Below are positions 1-12,400 of a stretch of 60,000 bases of DNA, one piece after another. The position numbers and the translations under genes are program-made. Source of the DNA: Owenia fusiformis. Taxonomy: Eukaryota; Annelida; Polychaeta; Sabellida; Oweniidae. How positions within the stretch are numbered: the stretch's first letter is position 1; every line of letters starts with the position of its first letter. The notes below the pieces were generated by a model that was not told the origin of the DNA, ran no database searches, and was given only the letters and a program-made list of their open reading frames with translations. The stretch lies in NCBI GenBank assembly GCA_903813345.2, contig CAIIXF020000001.1, positions 22,899,915 through 22,959,914 of the forward strand, in the 5' to 3' direction.

Positions 1-257
1 CAAATTCATTGATAGCTGGTACAAACATTTTTAAAGTCTCATATCAGAGCTCCGGTATGGGAATTTTTGACATGCTGTTTTGAATTTCTTAGAACTCACA
101 TATTAGAATATTTACTTGATCTTTTTCATATTTTTACAACTTGCTTTAAGAATACCCTTAGGCTACTTTGTAAAACGTTTCAGTGAATTTGGTTATTCAG
201 TTGCCGAGATAATACTTAATACTTAATAAAAATTGGCTCATTTTTTGGGACACCTGA
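1..257. mobile_element. Right half of a TA-flanked inverted-repeat element, cut by the window edge
   Basis: Sequence 1-257 aligns along its length with the right half of the element at 26118-26883, ending in GGGACACCTGA next to TA. It is a second copy of that family, lying in the intron after exon 48. Confidence 0.7.
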
Positions 258-283
258 TATATAATATTGTAGGGGGACTGTAC

Positions 284-457
284 CTGGGCATGGTATGTAT
301 GCACATAATACAACCTCTGTGGATTCTCCCACGCATTCTGCTCCATCGTGAAGAGGTTTTGGATTGTCACACTCTCGGGTTCTCGTTTTAGTTTGGTTTC
401 CGCAAGTAAGGTCACAGGTACCATCCTTCCATGGTCCCCACGCTCCGTCAATCGGAT
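284..457 (-). CDS. Gene 1 exon 48: TSP1 repeat, last exon visible
   Basis: A 174-nt exon reading [20 protein letters not shown], then [11 protein letters not shown] and AYIPCP. It ends with a GTACAG donor, so at least one more exon lies to the left. Confidence 0.9.
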
Positions 458-3400
458 CTACAAGGAATTCCACAAAATCGCAATCGTGTACTTCAGGTAT
501 TGTGGTAATTCGATCATAATTCGACGTTCGTATTAAGTCTCGTTTGAATCAGGTAAATATGATTTTTGACACTTACCTATGCAAGCGAGCTTGTGAATCT
601 CGTCGACTGTTGCGGCCAACTCGGAGTAACTTGCAATTGTTTTCACATAGTCAGATGCAGGTTCTGAGGCAATCGTTTCAAGTTCAGTCTGCAGAACTGA
701 ATTCCCTACACCGACAGCAACCTGTTTGATTCCAGCTTGTTTGTTAAGGTTGGCCTGCTCAGCAGTTCTAACAGGATCTCCCGAGGCTCCATCCGTGATA
801 ACTATGATGACGTCAGTGGCAGTCTGGCGATACCTATCTGGGTCACTCAAATCATTCCTAGCTGCCTCAAGGCCATCATATGTTGCCGTAAGTCCAGCTA
901 AATGGTCGATAGTAGCTACATAGTCTAACATAGCTGATTTGTCTGTACCATATGTCGTTCCATTGAATTCAGTTTTAACTGTACTAGAAAACTGGGTGAG
1001 ACCTACTTGGTAAACACCACTCTCGATGGGACTTTTCTCGATGAATAAAGTTAGAAAGTCTCTGACATTTTGGAATGCCTCAGTTTTTCCTTGAGCTGTT
1101 ATACTAGCAGAACTATCCACTAGAAGCAAGATATTCATCGGTTTGGAACATTCTGAAAATGAAACGTAATACAGATACACTGTGTGGTGAATCAGAAACA
1201 TCATAGAGGATTTAATTTCATGAATCCTATTATAATATAGAAATCCCTGTAACAATAGTCTACGGGAAGAAAATAATGCACATGCTATTGACTTCAAGTA
1301 TAGACGTCAAAGATATCTTACCACACGATTTAGTGTTGCATTGGCCGTCCATTACACCATATTCTGTCAATGCAGTCGCAGAGCCATCTGAAAGTGTACA
1401 CTCACTGCCACCATTCGCTGGTGCTGGCTTATCACACACTCTGATTCTCTCTTGAACGCCACCACCACATGTTACACTACAGACCCCTGACATCTCCCAC
1501 TCTCCCCAGTTACCATCAACAGGAGGATCTATAACATAATAATTGTCAAATATATACACAAGATATTCGGGATAAAATATGTTCGTTGTCTAACGTTATT
1601 AATATCTGTATTCGCTAGCATTTCAAAGGAACAGTAACTTATTTGCCTTGATTTAATATTCATTTTAATTTTTATCAATATTTATTTTAATTTCTATTTC
1701 TGTGAATATTGATCAGCATCCATTGTGACAATATATATGTGAGGCTGGTATTGAAAGTTTCATACTAGGGTCAACACAATCTCCAGCATTACAGGCCACG
1801 CTATCAACCAGATCACTTTGAATACAGTCAGCTCCACCATTAGACGGGACTGGGCTGTCACATGCTCTCTCTCGATATTGAACTCCTTCTCCGCATGTTG
1901 TGGAACAATCTCCCCAAGGTGACCATTCTCCAGGGACTCCATCAACTGAAACAAAATATGTTCATAACCTTGATAGGTTGATAGATTAATCTATTGCTTG
2001 AACTTCGAGGATCAATTTTTAGTCAGCAATAATGTTTATTATAACATAGTTTCATACCTGGGGGGTCAACACAATCTCCAGCATTACAAGCCACACTATC
2101 AATCAGATCACTTTGTAAGCAGTCAGCTCCACCATTAGACGGGACTGGGCTGTCACATGCTCTCTCTCGATATTGAACTCCTTCTCCGCATGTTGTGGAA
2201 CAATCTCCCCAAGGTGACCATTCTCCAGGTACTCCATCAACTGAAACAAAATATGTTAATGAGCTTGACAGGTTGATAGATAAATATATTGCTTGAACTT
2301 CGAGGATTAATTTTTATTCCAGTTCTTAAAATGTTTTTTTTCGTCCACTCCCACTTGTTCAATAATGTTTTTATGATAACATAGTTTCATACCAGGGGGG
2401 TCAACACAATCTCCAACATTACAAGCCACGCTATCAATCAGATCACTTTGTAAGCAGTCTGCTCCACCATTAGACGGGGCTGGGCTGTCACATGCTCTCT
2501 CTCGATATTGAAGTCCTTCTCCGCATGTTGTGGAGCAATCTCCCCAAGGTGACCATTCTCCAGGGACTCCATTAACTAAAACAAAATATGTGAATGAGCT
2601 TGACAGGTTGATAGATAAATCTATTGCTTGAACTTCGAGGATCGATTTTTATTTCAGTTTTCATCCACTAGCACTTGTTCAGCAATAATGTTTATGATAA
2701 CATAGTTACATACCAGGGGGGTCAACACAATCTCCAGCATTACAAGCCACACTATCAATCAGATCACTTTGTAAGCAGTCTGCTCCACCATTAGACGGGG
2801 CGGGGCTGTCACATGCTCTCTCTCGATATTGTACTCCTTCTCCGCATGTTGTGGAACAATCTCCCCAAGGTGACCATTCTCCAGGGACTCCATCAACTAA
2901 AACAAAATATATCAATGGTCTTGATAGGTTTATCTATTGCTTGAACTTCGAGGATTGATTTTTATTTCAGTTGTTAAAATATGTTTTCGTTCTCTGCCAC
3001 TTGTCCAAATTTTTTTTATGATAACATATTTTCATACCAGGGGGGTCAACACAATCTCCAGCATTACAAGCCACACTATCAATCAGATCGCTTTGTAAGC
3101 AGTCAGCTCCACCATTAGACGGGACTGGGCTGTCACATGCTCTCTCTCGATATTGAACTCCTTCTCCGCATGTTGTGGAACAATCTCCCCAAGGTGACCA
3201 TTCTCCAGGGACTCCATCGACTAAAACAAAATATTTCAATGAGCTTGCAAGGGTGATATATTAATCTATTGCTTGAACTTCGAGCATTAATTTTTATTCC
3301 AATAACGCAAATGCGAGTTTGTAGTTACCAGTTTCACCACCAGGTGGCTCGCTCGGGTCAGATAGCATGGCGGGTATAGTAGAAAGTTCGCTTTAACTTA

Positions 3401-6400
3401 AATTACAGAGGTTTTAGTGGTTCAATTTTCATATAGCCCTTATGTATCGAATAGTTATGCAAATTAAAGTATGTCCAGTAACAGAAAATGTTAGATGTCC
3501 AAAACAAGAAAAGATATTTCACTTTTTGTGATTTTGTAATATGAGGTCTATGGGGAATCAACCCGAACTAGAAGTCACATTTTAAAAAAATATTAAAATT
3601 TCAAAGTTGATAAACGTTTCGAAACCATATTTTTAGATGTATTTTTACATGTAGATTTCAAATATGGCATCACTTTGACTGAATTTTGAATATTTAATGA
3701 CGTAAATCAAGATCATTTCTACTCGCATCTAGTCTATTGTTAAAATGTTTTTTTCGTCCACTCTCACTTGTTCAGCAATAATCTTTTTATGATAACATAG
3801 TTTTATACCAGGGGGGTCAACACAATCTCCAGCATTACAAGCCAAACTATCAATCAGATCACTTTGTAAGCAGTCTGTTCCACCATTAGACGGGGCTGGG
3901 CTGTCACATGCTCTCTCTCGATATTGAACTCCTTCTCCGCATGTTGTGGAACAATCTCCCCAAGGTGACCATTCTCCAGGTACTCCATCAACTAAAACAA
4001 AATATATCAATGGTCTTGATTGGTTAATCTATTGCTTGAACTTCGAGGATTGATTTGTATTACAGTTGTTAAAATATGTCTTCGTTCTCTGCCACTTGTC
4101 CAAAAAATGTTTTATGATAACATATTTTCATACCAGGGGGGTCAACACAATCTCCAGCATTACAAGCCAAACTATCAATCAGATCACTTTGTAAGCAGTC
4201 AGCTCCACCATTAGACGGGACTGGGCTGTCACATGCTCTCTCTCGATATTGCACTCCTTCTCCGCATGTTGTGGAACAATCTTCCCAAGGTGACCATTCT
4301 CCAGGGACTCCATCAACTAAAACAAAATATTTTAATAACCTTGATAGGTTGATAGATTAATCTATTGCTTGAACTTCGAGGATTGATTTTTATTTCAGTT
4401 GCAAAAATATGTTTTCGTTCTCCTCATGGTGACCATTGTCCTGGGACTCCATCAACTAAAACAAAATATATCGATGGTCTTGATAGGTTAATAGATTATT
4501 CTATTGCTTGAACTTCGAGGATTAATTTTTATTTCAGTTTTCATCCACTAGCACTTGTTTAATAATGTTTATGATAACATAATTTCATACCAGGGGGGTC
4601 AATACAATCTCCAGCATTACAAGCCACGCTATCAATCAGATCACTTTGTAAGCAGTCAGCTCCACCATTAGACGGGGCTGGGCTGTCACATGCTCTCTCT
4701 CGATATTGAACTCCTTCTCCGCATGTTGTGGAACAATCTCCCCATGGTGACCATTCTCCAGGGACTCCATCAACTAAAACAAAATACATCAATGGTCTTG
4801 ATAGGTTGATAGATTAATTTATTGCTTGAACTTCGAGGATTGATTTTTATTTCAGTTGCAAAAATATGTTTTCGTTCTCCTCATGGTGACCATTGTCCTG
4901 GGACTCCATCAACTAAAACAAAATATATCAATGGTCTTGATAGGTTAATAGATTATTCTATTGCTTGAACTTCGAGGATTAATTTTTATTTCAGTTTTTA
5001 CCACTAGCACTTGTTTAATAATGTTTATGATAACATAATTTCATACCAGGGGGGTCAATACAATCTCCAGCATTACAAGCCACGCTATCAATCAGATCAC
5101 TTTGTAAGCAGTCAGCTCCACCATTAGACGGGGCTGGGCTGTCACATGCTCTCTCTCGATATTGAACTCCTTCTCCGCATGTTGTGGAACAATCTCCCCA
5201 TGGTGACCATTCTCCAGGGACTCCATCAACTAAAACAAAATAATGGTCTTGATAGGTTGATAGATTAATTTATTGCTTGAACTTCGATGATTGATTTTTA
5301 TTTCAGTTGCAAAAATATGTTTTCGTTCTCCTCATGGTGACCATTGTCCTGGGACTCCATCAACTAAAACAAAATATATCAATGGTCTTGATAGGTTAAT
5401 AGATTATTCTATTGCTTGAACTTCGAGGATTAATTTTTATTTCAGTTTTCATCCACTAGCACTTGTTTAATAATGTTTATGATAACATAATTTCATACCA
5501 GGGGGGTCAACACAATCTCCAGCATTACACGCCACGCTATCAACCAGATCACTTTGTAAGCAGTCAGCTCCACCATTAGACGGGACTGGGCTGTCACATG
5601 CTCTCTCTCGATATTGAACTCCTTCTCCGCATGTTGTGGAACAATCTCCCCATGGTGACCATTCTCCAGGGACTCCATCAACTAAAACAAAATACATCAA
5701 TGGTCTTGATAAGTTGATAGATTAATCTATTGCTTGAACTTCGAGGATTGATTTTTATTTCAGTTGCAAAAATATGTTTTCGTTCTCCTCATGGTGACCA
5801 TTGTCCTGGGACTCCATCAACTAAAACAAAATACAAGGGGCGATCCATATATTCTGATAAAAATGCTCTCATTTTGTGATTTTTTCACATATCCTTTTCA
5901 TTTTTTCAGAACATGTAGATTATGTAATTACACATACGATGCTAAAATATTTTAGCTGTATCTTAAATTAATTTTGAAATAAGGTTGCCATGGTAACCTG
6001 TATTTAGGGTAGGCAGGTCAGTTAAATTATAACGTCTAAAATAGATAAATATGTTAATTTAATCATTCCTCGGTACCTATTTTAAGCAGATCAAACGCAT
6101 CTTCCAGTCATTGTCAACTATTCATTGATCTGTTCCATACCCCTGTTGCCCTTGTTTGATAATTTATACAGTGGGATAGCTATCTTTTCATAAGTAACAT
6201 CTCAATTTATCGTATTGTTACTCTCTGTCCGCAAGCTCTTCTTGCAACCAGATTGCGGATGATCTTCAACAGTGACCATGCTTTCCTCTTTACAATACTA
6301 CCTATATATTCTTTATGCAGATATAAGACCTTGCCCATGTACTTTATGAGTCCATGTATGTCTCTGACAGTGTCCTCTTACTTATTCTTGAAAGGAAATC

Positions 6401-9400
6401 AAATTTAATGGTATTCCCTAATGTATCCGTTAATGTGACACTCTGCATCAGCCACTTTAACCTAATCTGACAATTTGATTTTTGGTGTGTCTCATAACAT
6501 GTAATGTCAATTGGCCCATCCTGTCCTATAATGCTATTGTGATTTGTTGTGATGTTATAGTGAGCACATATAAACATTTGTTTAGCAACAAGTAACAATA
6601 CCAAACTTTTTTAGAAAAAGTGCATGATTTCCGCATGCTTTAAAATAATTAAAATAACAAGTTATTTTGATATTTATATGTTATAATTAAATTGACATGC
6701 CTACCCTTAATACAGGTTACCATGGCAGCCTTATCTCATTGATAATTTAAGATATAGCTATAATATTTTAGCATTGTATGTGTAATTACATAATCTACAT
6801 TTTCTGAAAAAATGAGAGGAATATGTGAAAAAATCACAAAATGAGAGCATTTTTATCAGAATATATGGATCGCCCCTTGTATATCAATGGTCTTGATAGG
6901 TTAATAGATTATTCTATTGCTTGAACTTCGAGGATTAATTTTTATTCCAGTTGTTAAAATGTTTTTCCGTCCACTCCCACTTGTTCAATAATGTTTATGA
7001 TAACATAATTTCATACCAGGGGGGTCAACACAATCTCCAGCATTACAGACCACGCTATCAACCAGATCACTTTGTAAGCAATCAGCTCCACCATTAGACG
7101 GGGCTGGGCTGTCACATGCTCTCTCTCGATATTGTACTCCTTCTCCGCATGTTGTGGAACAATCTCCCCAAGGTGACCATTCTCCAGGGACTCCATCAAC
7201 TAAAACAGAAAATATTTCAACTCAAACTATCAAATTATATTTGGACTTAATGACCAATGATATATAAAACTGATGTATGGACTAGAACGTGTAATAGAAC
7301 TACAACTATACACTTAACAGTTTATCCCTGCTTGTTTGTTTTTTGTATTCTTGAAGATTAATACCTGGGTAATCGACAACATTATAAGTCACGCTATCAA
7401 TCAAATCACTTTGCATGCAATTAGCACCACCACTAAACTACAAATGATACTTTTGAGGAACACTCTCGAATTGGACCACTGACCTACCACTGACTTACCC
7501 CTCCGTTAACCCTTAATCAGTTGGTCTGTAGAGAATTACTGGGTGGGTTTTATTTGGACAGTTTATGTTTGTTTGATAATTGTTTCTATGTATTCTCGAA
7601 GATTCATATACCTGGGCATGCGACAACATTACAGGCCACGCTATCAATCAAATCACTTTGCATGCAATTAGCTCCGCCATTAGCCGGGGCGGGGCTGTCA
7701 CATGCTCTCTCTCGATATTGCACTCCTTCTCCGCATGTTGCGGAACAATCTCCCCAAGGTGACCATTCTCCAGGGACTCCATCAACTAAAACAAAAATAT
7801 TTCAACTCAAACTATCAAATCTATCAAAATGACTCTATATTTGGATTAGATGTCCAATAAGATATAATACTGATGAATGGATAAAAAATAGTAGATTACA
7901 AATGATTCTTTTGAGGAACACTCCCGAATTGGACCACTGACCTACAACTGACTTATCCCTCCGTTAACCCTTAAACGGTTGGTCTATAGAGAATTACACC
8001 AACAGTTGGGGGGGGTATTATTTGGACAGTTTATGTTTGTTTGATAATGTTTCTATGTATTCTCGAAGATTCATATACCTGGGCATGCGACAATATTACA
8101 GGCCACGCTATAAATTAGATCACTTTGTGTGCAGTCAGCTCCACCATTAGACGGGGCTGGGCTGTCACATGCTCTCTCTCGATATTGCACTCCTTCTCCA
8201 CATGTTGTTGAACAATCTCCCCATGGTGACCATTCTCCAGGGACTCCATCAACTAAAACAAAATATATCAATGGTCTTGATAGGTTAATAGATTATTCTA
8301 TTGCTTGAACTTCGAGGATTAATTTTTATTCCAGTTAAGTTAAAATGTTTTTTCGTCGAAGATTCATATACCTGGGCATGCGACAATATTACAGGCCACG
8401 CTATCAATCAGATCACTTTGTATGCAGTCAGCTCCACCATTAGACGGGGCTGGGCTGTCACATGCTCTCTCTCGATATTGAACTCCTTCTCCGCATGTTG
8501 TGGAACAATCTCCCCATGGTGACCATTCTCCAGGGACTCCATCAACTAAAACAAAATATATCAATGGTCTTGATAGGTTGATAGATTAATCTATTGCTTG
8601 AACTTCGAGGATGGATTTTTATTTCAGTTGTAAAAATATGTTTACGTTCTCCTCATGGTGACCATTGTCCTGGGACTCCATCAACTAAAACAAAATATTT
8701 CAACTCAGACTATCAAGTCTATCAAAATGACTCTATATTGGGATTAAATGTCCAATAAGATATAATACTGATGAATGGACAAAAAATAGTAGATAAACTA
8801 CAAATGATACGTTTGAAGAACACTCCCGAATTGGACCACTGACCTACCACTGATGACTTATCCCTTCGTTAACTCTTAAACAGTTTGCCTATAGATAATT
8901 TCACCAACAGATGGGGGGGGGGGTATTATTTATTTATTCAAAAATTCGTATTACTCAATTGCTTATGTCCGCATTGTAAAGGATGCAAATCCTCTTACTT
9001 CATTAAGAATCTGGATCAACATAATATTACCTGCCATGTTATTTGGATGTGAGCTTTGGTCAAACCTAACCAAAAAAGACATTTATTTGCTAGAACTTAC
9101 ACAACGTCAAGTAACAAAAGCAATTCAACGTTTTGGCATGAGATTTCCGTCCGATGTAGTTTTATCGTCCCTTGGATTATGGACAATATCTGCTAGGATC
9201 GATAAGGCTAAATTGGGGTTTTTCAACAGATTATGTAGATGCAAACATTTTATTACTAAAAAAAAGTCTTCATTTTAAGATTGGCAAGTTATTTGTCCAA
9301 CAGGGAAACTTTTAAACAGAAAGGATTTATCAATGATCTATACAATCTGGCTGAAAAATATGAATATATACCAGACCAAATTCAACAATTCATCTGTAAT

Positions 9401-12400
9401 GGCAAATATCTGATTAAGGAGAAGTGGAGACTGCTTACTAAATCCCAAATTCATATTTTTGATGAGAAAAAATGGCAAGAAAGCTGCCAGCAGAATGTCT
9501 CTTTACAATATTTTCGTAACGTCCATACAAACCTCAGCCCAAGCATAATGTGGGAATTGGGTAGACAATTCCCAAAATGCACTTGGAATTTAGGCAATCT
9601 CATTCATTTATCCTTACCTAATGTATATGAAAAGAAGTGTAAAATGTGTGACACCATTATTATTACCAATGAGTTCATAATCGTGCATTACCTATTGCAT
9701 TGCCAAAATACCAGAATTATCTGTGAGAGAGACGAACTTTTTAATTTACTAGTCTCAATTTTAGACATAGATACTGGTGTCAAGCTGTTTTCTGCTGACA
9801 CACATGTTTTTATTGATGCCATACTAGGAAGTCAGGCAGATGTTCTCCAACAATTGGATGATGACACATTTTGTAATTTTTTACTAACTATTGCAAATAA
9901 GCTGCAATTTGTGCAGCACTATTTCATGTAAATATTATTCTTACATTTCATGATTATTCTATATTGTATAAAATAACTGTATTGTAATTATTATGTTTGT
10001 TGCTCTGATTAATTTTCGGGAATAAAAGAAACAGTAAACAATAAACAATATACCTGGGCATGCGACAACATTACAAGTCACGCTATCAATCAGATCACTT
10101 TGTATGCAATTAGCACCACCATTAGCCGGGGCGGGGCTGTCACATGCTCTCTCTCGATACTGCACTCCCTCTCCGCATGTTGTGGAACAATCTCCCCATG
10201 GTGACCATTGTCCAGGGACTCCATCGACTAGAAATGAAAATATTTCAACTCACAATTTTTCAAATTATCTGACTATTTGGACTAAATGTCCCAAAGGATA
10301 TAATACTGATGTACACACTGTATGGTAAGAACCTGTGGATAGAACTGTAATCTTTCTGTTGAGAAACACTCCAAATCAAACCAACGATTCCTTTAACTGT
10401 AGAAATATATATACATGGCAATCCTAAATAACATTGTTCGGTCTGTTAATATTTGCTTGACAATTGTTTTTATGTATTTTATGATTCATACCTGGACATG
10501 CGACAACATTACAGGACACGCTATCAACCAAATCACTTTGTAAGCAATCAGCTCCACCATTAGCAGGGGCTGGGCTGTCACATGCTCTCTCTCTATATTG
10601 CACTCCTTCTCCGCATGTTGTGGAACAATCTCCCCATGGTGACCATTGTCCAGGGACTCCATCGACTAGAAATGAAAATATTTCAACTCACAATTTTTCA
10701 AATTATCTGACTATTTGGACTAAATGTCCCAAAGGATATAATACTGATGTACACACTGTATGGTAAGAACCTGTGGATAGAACTGTAATCTTTCTGTTGA
10801 GAAACACTCCAAATCAAACCAACGATTCCTTTAACTGTAGAAATATATATACATGGCAATCCTAAATAACATTGTTCGGTCTGTTAATATTTGCTTGACA
10901 ATTGTTTTTATGTATTTTATGATTCATACCTGGACATGCGACAACATTACAGGACACGCTATCAACCAAATCACTTTGTAAGCAATCAGCTCCACCATTA
11001 GCAGGGGCTGGGCTGTCACATGCTCTCTCTCTATATTGCACTCCTTCTCCGCATGTTGTGGAACAATCTCCCCATGGTGACCATTCCCCAGGGACTCCAT
11101 CAACTGGAACTGAATCAATTAAGGTCAAAATAAATATAGTACGACTGAATACATATTTCTTCAGGAAATGCATAGAAGAAAAAATAATTTGTTCAAAGGA
11201 GAAACTTAATTGTAGTACATGTTTTTATATATTTGATCACGTTTTCACATTCAATAAACGTTTAAATACCTGGGCAAGGGTCGCATGTTTTGCTCTCTAT
11301 AAGACCAAGTTCACCGCCGTCGCACATGTTAAAATCATCTCCAGAGCAGGTTCGTGATCGGGTGACAGTTTCCCCACATGGACAGTCGACAGGCCATTCT
11401 CCCCAGTTGTTCCAGCCTAATGATAAAAGACATTGATGAAAAATGTACGTAAAGCAAACTTGAACATTGGAAAAAAGTAGTCTCAAATGATAAATCGAGA
11501 TCAGGAATATATGAAGTGCATGACATTTAAAAATTAAAGTTCTTACTTCTTTTGTATTGTCTCGTTCTCAATTCTTTAGCATATTGAAGGGATTTGGCTT
11601 AGGTTTTCCAAGGAAATAACTGTGAAATAGCAAACCTGATTACTCAGAATTGAAATCTAATTCTTAGATCACATACAATATGAAAATATTTACATATTGT
11701 TCTACTCACTGCAATAAACATTGCCACAGCGGACGGTTTCTGTATCACCTCCTTCGCATTCAAGCCCCAGTTCTATGTTGAGGTCTGTGCAGGTTCTTGT
11801 TCTAGTCATATACTGTATATTATTGTTCACTGCCCCACATGTTACTGGGCAGTTGGTGTATGGGCTCCATTCGCTCCATGCTATGAATGAAGAGAAAGGT
11901 ATAAAAAAGGCAATGTTCAATTAAGGAAATTATAATGAATCATAAGGTGCAATTGCAAGTCAATCATAAAGATTGGTGATAAATCGTTTGAATCGATTAT
12001 ATCTTATTCAGTATGTATTCTAAAGGAGTGGTATCGATATGGAGAACTTTTTAAGCACACGTTTCTCTTTAACCAGTCATAAAAAAATCTAAAAGTTTAT
12101 CACATCGTCATCTTTTGAATTTTAACAATATAATTTGTAAAATATATATATATATATACTTTCATCTATATTGTTTTAGAAAATACATCAAACACTTGTT
12201 TTGTTCTTGGTATCATGTTTCCAGAGTCAATGAAACATCTTTCCAAACCTCATTGAAACAAAACGACATAAACAACATGTTTAGGTCTCTCAATATTGTA
12301 ATTGTACAAATGAAATTTTGGTTGATTTTAAAAAAGTATATTGTTAATGAAATAAAAGGTTTATCTTGATTTTTATCTATTTTGGAGGGATTTTGTTTTA

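Noticed and set aside
6344-6604. 86-residue minus-strand frame inside the TA-flanked transposon
   Set aside because: No transposase motif, composition like the surrounding AT-rich DNA, and no second copy to test conservation.
7521-8522. Plus-strand open frames opposite the TSP1 array (also at 10104 and 11058)
   Set aside because: They are antisense shadows of the repeated TSP1 exons and recur only because the exons do.
1766-11103. CRISPR-like regular repeat/spacer pattern
   Set aside because: Units are whole coding exons with splice sites and related introns in a eukaryotic gene, not short repeats with unique spacers.
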